Shown here one piece after another: positions 32,184-39,322 of a DNA stretch of 39,466 nucleotides. The stretch's first letter is position 1. Every line of letters begins with the position of its first letter. The position numbers and the translations under genes were made by a program. The notes below the pieces were generated by a model, which ran no database searches, was not told the origin of the DNA, and saw only the letters and a program-made list of their open reading frames with translations. The DNA is from Desulfosporosinus sp. (GTDB lineage: Bacteria; Bacillota; Desulfitobacteriia; Desulfitobacteriales; Desulfitobacteriaceae), in the NCBI GenBank assembly GCA_031292055.1, contig JARLHV010000016.1, forward strand, positions 1-39,466, written 5' to 3'.

Positions 32184-32318
32184 GTGAAAGGAAGTGATAT
32201 TCTGCTATATTCAGAAGAGGACTGTGAGGTTTATTGCCATATTTGCCAAAAGGTTACCAAGCTTAAAAAAGGGGAAGAAATCCCTGTCTGTTGTGGAAAG
32301 ACAATGATAGAGATGTGA
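32184..32318 (+). CDS. Desulforedoxin-like mini-protein
   Basis: 44 residues or a little less, reading ...DCEVYCHICQKVTKLKKG and ending EEIPVCCGKTMIEM. The C-x2-C pair and the C-C-G-x-x-M pair are the Fe(Cys)4 motif of desulforedoxin, also found at the N-terminus of desulfoferrodoxin. The family binds a single iron for electron transfer, and the same fold serves as a small redox carrier in sulfate reducers. Start uncertain: GTG 32184 has no good ribosome binding site, while AAAGGAAG is better placed for a non-AUG start (ATT or CTG) near 32196-32204. It is too short to be found by usual gene callers. Confidence 0.65.
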   Translation: MKGSDILLYSEEDCEVYCHICQKVTKLKKGEEIPVCCGKTMIEM

Positions 32319-32457
32319 AAATTTTTCCCATCAAATTGATTTATTTCCTATTATAAGGTTTAACATATTCTTTACACAAAGTTTATGAAAGCGTAATAGA
32401 AATGGTTTATGATAAATACACCGAAGTGCACCAGAAAAATAAGAGAGGTGATAATGA

Positions 32458-32544
32458 ATGAAATTGATTATTATCTTGGTATTACTTAGTCTGATTCCTT
32501 CTTTGATAAGGGGGTGGATATCAGTTGATCAATACTTAAACTAG
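32458..32544 (+). CDS. Small hydrophobic membrane peptide (28 residues)
   Basis: It reads MKLIIILVLLSLIPSLIRGW and then ISVDQYLN: one helix of about 16 hydrophobic residues with a short polar tail. AGAGAGGTG lies seven bases before the ATG. A competing nine-residue frame starts four bases earlier at 32454. Peptides of this kind act as type I toxins, KdpF-like subunits or membrane regulators, but nothing nearby decides. No antisense RNA was identified. Confidence 0.4.
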   Translation: MKLIIILVLLSLIPSLIRGWISVDQYLN

Positions 32545-32747
32545 TTGAAGTTTATGATAGCTAAAGCAGGATAACCAATTCGCTAGTTTAGCGGTTGAGA
32601 TAAACCAATGGTTTTTATCTCCGAGCACCCGGCGGCTTTGAAGGATTGTTGCTGGATTGGAGGTCTAAGGTGGAGCGAGAATACGTAGTTATTGATTAGA
32701 CTTTATCTATGAAACTATAGTGTGGTAAAAAAAGGAGGACATAATTT

Positions 32748-32957
32748 ATGTTAGCGCAAAATCCTACATTCAAAACGAGCCCATCCCTTCGCTATCAGTA
32801 CCAGTTCCAAGTTGGTGAACGCGTCGAGACGTATAATCACTGCAAAGGAACTGTTGTTCGAGTTGATATTGATGAAAGTGGAGTATTTATTGTCGTGCGG
32901 TTTAAAACTCAATACGGTGAATTTGCATACGATCCTTACGATCTGAAAGTAATTTAA
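32748..32957 (+). CDS. Hypothetical small protein (SH3/KOW-like)
   Basis: 69 residues. YQFQVGERVETYNHCKGTVVRVDIDESGVFIVVRFKTQYGEFAYDPYDLKVI has the strand pattern of a small SH3-like or KOW barrel (FQVGERV...GTVVRV...IVVRF...YDLKVI), as in proteins that bind nucleic acid or other proteins. AAAAAGGAGGAC precedes the ATG, and a terminator follows at 33004. The fold is only suggested by pattern; no family name is claimed. Confidence 0.65.
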   Translation: MLAQNPTFKTSPSLRYQYQFQVGERVETYNHCKGTVVRVDIDESGVFIVVRFKTQYGEFAYDPYDLKVI

Positions 32958-33003
32958 CGACATAGTTGTTCAGATAAAAGGAGACGTAGCAATACTTGTC
33001 TGG

Positions 33004-33040
33004 AAACCGCTTAAAGCCGAAAGGTTTTAGGCGGTTTTTT
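33004..33040 (+). terminator. Rho-independent terminator
   Basis: AAACCGC...GCGGTTTTTT, with a paired inner segment, lies about 45 bases after the small gene ending at 32957. Confidence 0.8.
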
Positions 33041-33267
33041 CTAGCGGGAATTCATTAGTGAAAAACTCTTAAAAGGTTTAGCGCAGATTTAGGGGCGCCA
33101 GCCATCACATAGCTGGATTTACCAATCGAATTAGGGTATTATTTTTACTGACAAATGATTTTGTATTAGCGCTATAAAACTGGTATTTATTACAAAATAC
33201 TTCAGCTAAGATTTAGGAGTGTGTGTCTCTCTTGTCGAAAACTATTCTCAATTAAGGAGGGTGCTAG
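33041..33267. other. Intergenic stretch
   Basis: AT-rich; no gene or RNA was seen. AAGGAGGGTG at the end is the ribosome binding site of the next gene. Confidence 0.5.
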
Positions 33268-33780
33268 GTGAAGCGATTACTTCTGGAAAACTACATCGAC
33301 ATGGACACTGTCTTGTTCGATCTGAACGACTCCCCATACACGGTAAAAATGTTTTTGACCTTGCTCAAAGATCAAGGGACAACTAAAAACATCAAGCAAA
33401 AAATGATCCAATATTTTGGTAAACAGTTTAATGTTGAAGACAGAGAGAAAGTTCTCACCTATATGAAGGGTGTAGCTCATGGTGTTCTGGGGATTAGTGA
33501 AGATGCTGTTAAAGAATTAGAAGAACAGACTGGGGCAATGCTCATACAGCTAAAAATCCAGGTTGATAATGCCGAAGACTCCGTCGATTTCGAGGAGGTA
33601 TCAAAACAATTACCCAACATCGGAACCATCGTAGGGATCTATACCAAGCTTGGTGGCTACTTTCAGACGTGTGCAGACTTCTTGGAACAGGCTGTTAGAA
33701 TTCAGAATGGGATAGGGGAACATAAGACTGCAAAGTTAACCCAGAAGGCCTTAGAAAGCTATCTTAAAAAAGCTAAATGA
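33268..33780 (+). CDS. Hypothetical helical protein
   Basis: 170 residues, mostly helical and charged with no membrane segment, from MKRLLLENYIDMDTVLFDL to the basic end TQKALESYLKKAK. The start is GTG at 33268, with AAGGAGGGTG before it. No family recognised. It stands alone, without a clear partner, in the accessory part of the window. Confidence 0.6.
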   Translation: MKRLLLENYIDMDTVLFDLNDSPYTVKMFLTLLKDQGTTKNIKQKMIQYFGKQFNVEDREKVLTYMKGVAHGVLGISEDAVKELEEQTGAMLIQLKIQVDNAEDSVDFEEVSKQLPNIGTIVGIYTKLGGYFQTCADFLEQAVRIQNGIGEHKTAKLTQKALESYLKKAK

Positions 33781-34169
33781 AAGAAGAGTACAGTAATTCA
33801 TGTAGGTAACGTAATCCCGCAAAGCGCGTTGTGATATGCTTGTCAGTGCCAGGCCCACCAATGATAGACACTTTGCTACCTTTGAAAGCAGCTTCTGAAA
33901 CTGGGAAAGTTCCATCCTGATTTCATGTAGCAAATATCTCCTATCATCTTTGACTGGCAGGGATGATTTCTATTCTCATAGGGTGTAAAGAGAATCAATT
34001 CAACCACTCCGTCCACATGAACCCCATTTATTACTATTTGTGGTTTATTCTCCATGCTATTACTTTTATCCTTCCTGATCTGACTGTTTCGACACAACTT
34101 CTTCATATCTATAGCAAATTATCTGGAGTGAGCACTTTTGTCCCAGTCGCTGATTATGTCTTTACTCAT
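33781..34169 (-). pseudogene. Possible decayed gene remnants
   Basis: No intact gene fills this 390-base stretch. On the minus strand an open segment near 33876-34060 reads MENKPQIVINGVHVDGVVE..., and a different frame over 33786-33920 reads NQDGTFPVSEAAFKGS... then KVSIIGGPGTDKHITTR, while a third near 34130 ends TGTKVLTPDNLL with a stop. Protein-like text in shifted frames suggests a frameshifted relic, but no parent family was recognised. Confidence 0.3.
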
Positions 34170-35303
34170 TTATAAAGTATGTTTTCTCAATTCTTCTAAG
34201 GAATAAACTGTTCCTCGCCATTCGATGCCGCCTCTACTTAGAATCTTGATCATCGAGTTTAAAACCGCCCAAATGTACAATAAAGCTGATATTGGGTGAA
34301 TTAAAAAATGCTTTAGAGGGACATTAACATAGTCCTTTGAGTAATAATAAATAGCAAACAATATAAGTATTGAAAAGCCACACAGTATTCTTGCCCACTC
34401 GGGTCCAATGAACAACCCAATAAACGGATATACATGCATAAAAAGAATAAACCAACAAGATATCAATGTGCCTAAAACACTGTAATTCAAAGCGGAAAAT
34501 TGATTTTTCTCTATGCCTTTTATCATGGCAAAAATATTATCATACATTTTTACTGATATTAAACCTCTGCTGTACCCGAAACATTGTTTATACCCCTTCT
34601 TTATGACTAGTTTACCAAAAGAAAAGTCATCAACAGGCAGCATAGCTATTGCTCCATAACCACCAATTTCATCATATACTGATTTTTTTACTAAGTTGAA
34701 AGCACCGAGTCCAGCACTTTTGCTGGTTATGAATAAAAAGGTTATCACAAAGAAAAAGAATGACATAAGACCGCCATAGAAAAAACCTTTGTTTATGGTT
34801 TCAGGACTGATTGTTAAATGGTCGAGCTTGTTTTTCAAAGAGTAGCTAATAGTTTCCTTTAAACTGTCAGGGGAGAACATAACGTCGGCATCGGTAAAAA
34901 GTAACCACTCTCCTGAAGCATGTTTTACACCTTGATAAATAGCATGGTTTTTACCTAACCAGTTTGGAGGTAAATCACCAATAGTTATAACTTTCAATTG
35001 CGGGTATTGAACTTTAAGTTTCTCTAGAATAACTCCAGTGTTATCAGTAGAGCGGTCATTCATTACGATTATCTCTAGATGAGGGTAATCTTGACTGATT
35101 AACTGCCTAATAGCCTGTTCAATGGATTCTTCCTCATTACAGGCTGGAATTATTACAGATAATGATGGATAAATAATCCCCTTATCGGAACAATTGGTGC
35201 CATGGAAAATTGGTTTCTTCTTCAAATTACTAAACAACAAGAGCCCAAAATATATCCATATAACTGCATTTATAAAGGCCAATACGATGAAAAGAACATT
35301 CAA
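34170..35303 (-). CDS. Membrane glycosyltransferase family 2 (CrtQ/HpnB-like)
   Basis: 377 residues. An N-terminal membrane helix (2-24) leads to a GT-A domain: SVIIPACNEEESI (nucleotide-binding start), IIVMNDRSTDNT, GDLPPNWLGKNHA and the DxD in LLFTDADV (about 137), then GAFNLVKKSVYDEIGGY and a C-terminal run of four to five helices with the family end IEWRGTVYSLEELR. This layout fits the CrtQ / hopanoid-type glycosyltransferases that act on membrane lipids. It probably transfers a sugar to a lipid carrier; the acceptor is unknown. Start TTG at 35303, with AGGGAGGAG nine bases before it. No operon partner. Confidence 0.85.
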   Translation of the reverse strand: MNVLFIVLAFINAVIWIYFGLLLFSNLKKKPIFHGTNCSDKGIIYPSLSVIIPACNEEESIEQAIRQLISQDYPHLEIIVMNDRSTDNTGVILEKLKVQYPQLKVITIGDLPPNWLGKNHAIYQGVKHASGEWLLFTDADVMFSPDSLKETISYSLKNKLDHLTISPETINKGFFYGGLMSFFFFVITFLFITSKSAGLGAFNLVKKSVYDEIGGYGAIAMLPVDDFSFGKLVIKKGYKQCFGYSRGLISVKMYDNIFAMIKGIEKNQFSALNYSVLGTLISCWFILFMHVYPFIGLFIGPEWARILCGFSILILFAIYYYSKDYVNVPLKHFLIHPISALLYIWAVLNSMIKILSRGGIEWRGTVYSLEELRKHTL

Positions 35304-35829
35304 AACTTTACTCCTCCCTAAATAACATCTTTGTAATTCGCCATCAATAGTCTAATAGACTTTTATAGAACCAGGTGTAATTACCTACCAATTATCAATA
35401 ACTAATACTTTTCTACAATAACCTTCCAATTCCTTTTTCTAAAAAAACTTTCTTTTCTTCTATCCCCTATATCCTTTCTGGCTTCAAAAGTTTTCTGTTT
35501 GTTTTTTCTCTTCCGAGAGTGTGACAAGTGGCACAAGCAATTGTAGCAGAATGAAAGGGCTTATCAACTCTTTTATCAGAGACATGCCCCCACCCTAAGA
35601 ACTGCTTCGATGATATCGAACCTGTTTAACTTTCAATCGGGGGCAATTTTCACAATTAGAGAGCAGAATGCCGTCTGTTAGCAGTCAAACGACCGTAACG
35701 GCCACTGATAACAGCTACATCGAAAATGTCAAAGGACAGGAGGTTGGCCCTAGCAGTAGCATTTTTGAATGAAGAAACGACATTCGATTAAAGCAAATTC
35801 TTCAAGACAAGATATATTGTACAAAAGAA
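35304..35829. other. Long intergenic stretch
   Basis: No convincing gene. A short open frame near 35668-35772 (MPSVSSQTTVTATDNSYIEN...) could be a relic of a larger protein. TGCCCCC (35586-35592) and GGGGGCA (35639-35645) could pair, but with a long loop. Otherwise nothing clear. Confidence 0.45.
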
Positions 35830-36072
35830 ATGAAAAGAAAGGACTTTATTTTAAAGATTATTTTTGAACATCCAAAGACTAAAGTATCCTTTTCAGATAT
35901 TTGCTATATTAACCCATCTTCTCTATGTGACTTAAAAATTAACTGTGGTGCATATATTGACGGTAAACTCCGTATGAATTTAGATCTCATTGATGATTGG
36001 GATACATTCAAGAATGACGATTTAATTACTATTTCAGATATCCATATTCAAAAGATAGGGATTAGCTCATAA
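35830..36072 (+). CDS. Hypothetical small protein
   Basis: 80 residues, acidic, with a basic N-terminus (MKRKDFILKIIFEHPKTKVSF) and two cysteines. The ribosome binding site before the ATG is weak (only AAAAGAA), so the start or even the gene is uncertain. No family recognised. A terminator follows at 36107. Confidence 0.4.
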   Translation: MKRKDFILKIIFEHPKTKVSFSDICYINPSSLCDLKINCGAYIDGKLRMNLDLIDDWDTFKNDDLITISDIHIQKIGISS

Positions 36073-36093
36073 GGATACGAATCCACAGCTGGC

Positions 36094-36126
36094 ATGTCAT
36101 AAAATGTCAAGGTCACCCCCGAGCAA
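36094..36126 (+). repeat. Direct repeat flanking the RCC1 gene, upstream copy
   Basis: The 33 bases around ATAAAATG...GTCACCCCCGAGCAA recur at 38781-38814 with a few differences, on the same strand and 2.69 kb away. The two copies flank the gene at 36378. The repeat overlaps the terminator here. Confidence 0.6.
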
Positions 36127-36152
36127 TTAATGCTAGAAGGTGACTTGTTTTT
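36107..36152 (+). terminator. Terminator after the 35830 gene
   Basis: CAAGGTCACC (36108-36117) pairs with GGTGACTTG (36139-36147), followed by a T-rich tail (GTTTTTG). Confidence 0.65.
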
Positions 36153-36377
36153 GTGCTCGGATGTGAAGTATAGATTTGTAGAGGAAATATGAGAGCACGG
36201 TAGTTTCTGTAGCAGGGTAGCTAGGGGCTAATACTTTGCTGATATACAAATTTTTCAATTTAAGCAGGGATATATTGGAACTATGTAGAAAGTATCTCTA
36301 TTAGCCTATATAGTCCGATAACTCAAGAGGATTACGTCGAGTACCTTGCCAGAAGAGACAGGAGGAACGAAAGAATT

Positions 36378-38708
36378 ATGAATAAACTGCTGAGCGTAGT
36401 TCTAGCAACTATACTGGTTTTATTCGGGACTGTAGTACCCGTGTCGGCAGAAACAGTCGATGGAACCAACACAACATCTCGTCTGGCTGGACAAAACCAC
36501 TATCAAACATCCGTAGCCATTGCGGAAGATTACAACAATAACGGTGATTGTGGTAACGTAATACTCGCGTCAGGAGATAGTTTTCCTGATGCCTTGTCAG
36601 CCAGTATTTTGTCAAAAAAAATGAATGCTCCCATTTTGTTAGTCGGCACTACAGTAAACACTTCAAGTGATGCATTCAATTATCTCTACACACACGAATC
36701 CCGACAAAGGGGGACAGTTTATATCATTGGCGGAACTGGGGTAATTGGGCCAGACTTTGAAACGAAACTCGCGTCAATGATGTTCACTAACATCAAAAGG
36801 CTTGACGGTACGGATCGCTATGACACGAATATACTTATCGTAAATGAGGTTAATGTTCTTCAAGGGACGCCGGTGTTTATTGCTTCAGGTGAAAACTTTC
36901 CGGATGCCTTAAGTATTTCTAGTTTTTCAGGATCAAAACAATACCCAACGCTATTAGTTGGAGCAGATTATTTGCCGGAGCAAACTAAAGATTATCTTCT
37001 AAGCGAAAAGCCATCAGCTGTATATATTGCAGGAGGGACTTCCGTTGTTTCCCAAGACATTGAAAACCAAATTAATGTCTTAGTTCCAGGTTCTACCGTC
37101 ACACGTATGGCCGGTGATGACAGGTTTGGGACAAATGTTGCAGTCTTAAAGGAATTTTCACCTACTCCTGATATAATTTATCTTGCTAACGGAGATGATT
37201 TTTCGGATGTCCTCGCAGGGAGTGCTTTAGCAGCTAAAACAGGAAAGCCAATTATGTTAGTAGATAATCAACTAACGAACTTGCCACCTGCAGCCGAAAC
37301 TCATCTGAAAGAACTCAACGATTCAGGGATTCAGACTAATTTAATAGCTTTAGGTGGAACCGACGTTGTTTCGGATATCCTGTGTCAACAGTTTGAAAAT
37401 GTTTTTTCAGGTAGCCCAGGCTTAAACGATATAAGCACTTCACGAGGAGCAACAGGTACTGATAACAGTGCTTTAATAGAAAAGCAACAAAAAGCTGGTC
37501 CTTCTAGAATTACTCAGGGACGTTGGACTTCCTATTATTTGGATTCCGGCGGCCATGTCTGGGTTTGGGGAGATGGAGCCCGTGGTGAACTTGGCAATGG
37601 GACGACGGGCACTCAATTAAATCCCTCAGATTCCGTAAATCCTATTTTTGGCTCAACCGTCCCGGTTGAAATCTCAAAACTCGCTAATATCGTTTCTATT
37701 GCTGCCGGAGGAAATACCTGTTACGCTCTCGACAACAGTGGTCACGTTTGGGCTTGGGGAGACGGAACTTATGGTCAACTTGGCAACGGGACGAAAGGTA
37801 ATCAATTAAACACTGGCCAATATCCGATTTATGGTTCGACTGTCCCCGTTCAGGTCTCAAATCTCAAAAATATTGTTTCTATCGCCGCTAGCCAAGTAAC
37901 TGGATACGCCCTAGATAGTTCCGGCCAGGTTTGGTCTTGGGGTGGTCAGGACATCTATGGTGAACCAACGACCGCAGCCGTCCCCACACAGGTCCCCACA
38001 CTAATGGATATTGTTTCTATTTCTGCTGATGCTCAAGGGAATGAAGCCTTCGCCTTCGATAGTTCCGGTCAGGTCTGGGCGTGGGGACATTTTGGTAGCG
38101 GTATCACCGTAGGAGGGGTATATCAATCGACATCACGCACTCAAACTCCTGTCCCTATTCAACTCACAAACCTTAAGGACATTATAGCCATTGCTTATGA
38201 AGGGCTTGGGGATAATGGAATTTGGCATGCTAGTACCGGCAATGCTTGGGGTATTGAAACTGGCGACCAGCTTTGGTACGCACTTGATAGTTCAGGCCAA
38301 GTTTGGGCTTGGGAATTTGGCTATTTTGGGGCTAACGATTGGATCAAAACCACCCCTGTAAAAGTTTCAAATCTCTCTAATATTGTTTCAATTGTCGGGA
38401 GGGGAGAAGATTATAGTACGGATTGTTATAATTCCGGTTACGCCCTTGACAGTTCAGGTCGTGTTTGGTCTTGGGGAGATGGAGACTGTGATAAACTAGG
38501 TAAAGATGGCACGGTAACCCAAAATCAGTCGACCCCTGTCCGGGTAATATCTAATATCGTAAAAATTACAGGAAATAATGAGAACTGTTACGCTCTTGAC
38601 AGTTCAGGCCGTGTTTGGGCGTGGGGACAAGGTTCTAATGGCCAACTTGGAAACGGAACAATAACTGATTCAAACGTTCCAGTCCAAGTGTTGGGTCTTC
38701 CCAAGTAG
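36378..38708 (+). CDS. Secreted protein with cell-wall-binding repeats and an RCC1 propeller
   Basis: 776 residues: signal peptide (1-24, ending PVSA), three cell-wall-binding type 2 repeats (about 33-125, 130-225 and 228-335; each with a SGDSFPDALSAS / SGENFPDALSIS-like motif and a VYIIGGTGVI / VYIAGGTSVV strand), a linker (335-375) and about seven RCC1-type repeats (WAWGDGTYGQLGNGT, YALDSSGQVWSWG and similar). The first part should bind the wall polymer, and the propeller is probably a ligand- or protein-binding surface; the ligand is unknown. Repeats in the propeller vary in spacing and one is incomplete (near 38030-38100). AGGAGGAACG lies before the ATG. It is the largest gene of the accessory segment and has no partner gene. 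Confidence 0.88.
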   Translation: MNKLLSVVLATILVLFGTVVPVSAETVDGTNTTSRLAGQNHYQTSVAIAEDYNNNGDCGNVILASGDSFPDALSASILSKKMNAPILLVGTTVNTSSDAFNYLYTHESRQRGTVYIIGGTGVIGPDFETKLASMMFTNIKRLDGTDRYDTNILIVNEVNVLQGTPVFIASGENFPDALSISSFSGSKQYPTLLVGADYLPEQTKDYLLSEKPSAVYIAGGTSVVSQDIENQINVLVPGSTVTRMAGDDRFGTNVAVLKEFSPTPDIIYLANGDDFSDVLAGSALAAKTGKPIMLVDNQLTNLPPAAETHLKELNDSGIQTNLIALGGTDVVSDILCQQFENVFSGSPGLNDISTSRGATGTDNSALIEKQQKAGPSRITQGRWTSYYLDSGGHVWVWGDGARGELGNGTTGTQLNPSDSVNPIFGSTVPVEISKLANIVSIAAGGNTCYALDNSGHVWAWGDGTYGQLGNGTKGNQLNTGQYPIYGSTVPVQVSNLKNIVSIAASQVTGYALDSSGQVWSWGGQDIYGEPTTAAVPTQVPTLMDIVSISADAQGNEAFAFDSSGQVWAWGHFGSGITVGGVYQSTSRTQTPVPIQLTNLKDIIAIAYEGLGDNGIWHASTGNAWGIETGDQLWYALDSSGQVWAWEFGYFGANDWIKTTPVKVSNLSNIVSIVGRGEDYSTDCYNSGYALDSSGRVWSWGDGDCDKLGKDGTVTQNQSTPVRVISNIVKITGNNENCYALDSSGRVWAWGQGSNGQLGNGTITDSNVPVQVLGLPK

Positions 38709-38780
38709 TGAAAATTAATTGAATGTTATCCTCAAACATTGTGCATAGACCAAGGAAGTTGAATCTCAAAATGTCTCAAG

Positions 38781-38814
38781 ATGTAATAAAATGCCACAAG
38801 TCACCCCCAAGCAA
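38781..38814 (+). repeat. Direct repeat flanking the RCC1 gene, downstream copy
   Basis: See 36094: ATAAAATGCCACAAGTCACC and the following CCCAAGCAA match the upstream copy with few mismatches. Confidence 0.6.
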
Positions 38815-38906
38815 CGGTCTCAAATAATCAGACAAATCAAAAAGAGCCTCGTAACATTCACGAAGAATGTACGAAACACTTATATAGCAACGATTTAAGG
38901 TGTGAC

Positions 38907-38955
38907 TGGCAGGGGATGCAGGAGTTGAACCCGCATCAGCGGTTTTGAAGTGCGG
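38907..38955 (-). tRNA. 3' part of a tRNA-like sequence with UCA anticodon loop; candidate attachment site
   Basis: On the minus strand the text reads anticodon loop CTTCAAA (UCA, as in tRNA-Sec), 3' anticodon stem ACCGC, a short TGAT, T arm GCGGG-TTCAACT-CCTGC, acceptor ATCCCCT and GCCA. T stem and T loop are sound, but the 5' anticodon stem should be GCGGT and is not there, and no matching 5' half was found upstream. It is thus a truncated tRNA, the usual mark left by integration of a genomic island at a tRNA 3' end. The missing long variable arm of true tRNA-Sec makes the isotype uncertain. Confidence 0.5.
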
Positions 38956-38992
38956 TATTTATCTTGTTTTAACTTAGTGCGAATTGCCGTAA

Positions 38993-39093
38993 ACCTTGAT
39001 ATCAAAGGGTTTGTCCACTTGGTACTCGCTTAACTTTGAGTGTCTTTTTACCTTTTTTCGTGTCGATAGTCCCCAAATAGTCCCCAACATTCT
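38993..39093 (-). pseudogene. Possible remnant of an integrase-type reading frame next to the tRNA fragment
   Basis: On the minus strand a short open frame MSQNVGDYLGTIDTKKG and its continuation KKTLKVKRVPSGQTL ends with a stop just before the tRNA-like fragment. It could be the 3' end of a mobile-element integrase, which usually lies beside its attachment site; no catalytic motif is left, so this is weak. Confidence 0.2.
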
Positions 39094-39100
39094 GTGACAT

Positions 39101-39139
39101 AAAAACAGCGCCTGAAGTTAAATTTCAGAAGCTGTTTTT
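39101..39139. terminator. Bidirectional terminator after the hicA fragment
   Basis: AAAAACAGC pairs with GCTGTTTTT, with inner CTGAA/TTCAG, giving T tracts on both strands. Confidence 0.75.
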
Positions 39140-39141
39140 CT

Positions 39142-39258
39142 CTATAATAACTCAATCAGGCCATCCACATCGAGACCAGCTTGATTTAAAATGCTTTTAA
39201 GCGTTTTAGGTTTAAGAATTTTATTAGTATGTACCGGAACCGTTACCACGTGTTGCCG
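39142..39258 (-). pseudogene. hicA: hicA, C-terminal fragment (mRNA interferase toxin)
   Basis: The minus strand reads RQHVVTVPVHTNKILKPKTL and continues KSILNQAGLDVDGLIELL followed by stop. This is the C-terminal half of HicA, the dsRNA-binding-fold toxin (about 60-80 residues) that normally starts with a KxGSHxxxxHP segment carrying the catalytic His. That N-terminal half is missing; upstream the frame runs into an IS605-like hairpin and then a stop. No hicB antitoxin follows on the other side. Inferred to have been cut by insertion or deletion. Confidence 0.75.
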
Positions 39259-39260
39259 TA

Positions 39261-39284
39261 AAGCCCCTAGCTTCAGCGATGGGG
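39261..39284. mobile_element. IS200/IS605-like end hairpin
   Basis: AGCCCCTAGC and GCGATGGGG form a CCCC/GGGG hairpin around TTCA, of the type found at IS605-family ends, exactly at the break in hicA. No transposase gene is inside the window. A similar CCCC/GGGG hairpin ends RNA copy A. Confidence 0.4.
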
Positions 39285-39311
39285 ATATAAGGCAAATCTA
39301 AGGTCGCTATG

Positions 39312-39317
39312 GTATAA
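39312..39317 (+). promoter_or_regulatory. Possible -10 box before RNA copy B
   Basis: TATAAT in the extended form TGGTATAAT lies six bases before the first conserved stem. No good -35 is seen. Confidence 0.3.
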
Positions 39318-39322
39318 TTAAT

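Noticed and set aside
32580..32700. Hairpin GAGATAA...TTATCTC as an RNA gene
   Set aside because: A single short hairpin without a promoter, T run or repeat support.
33963..34175. Plus-strand open frame of 70 residues
   Set aside because: No ribosome binding site, odd amino acid use, and it overlaps relic segments on the other strand.
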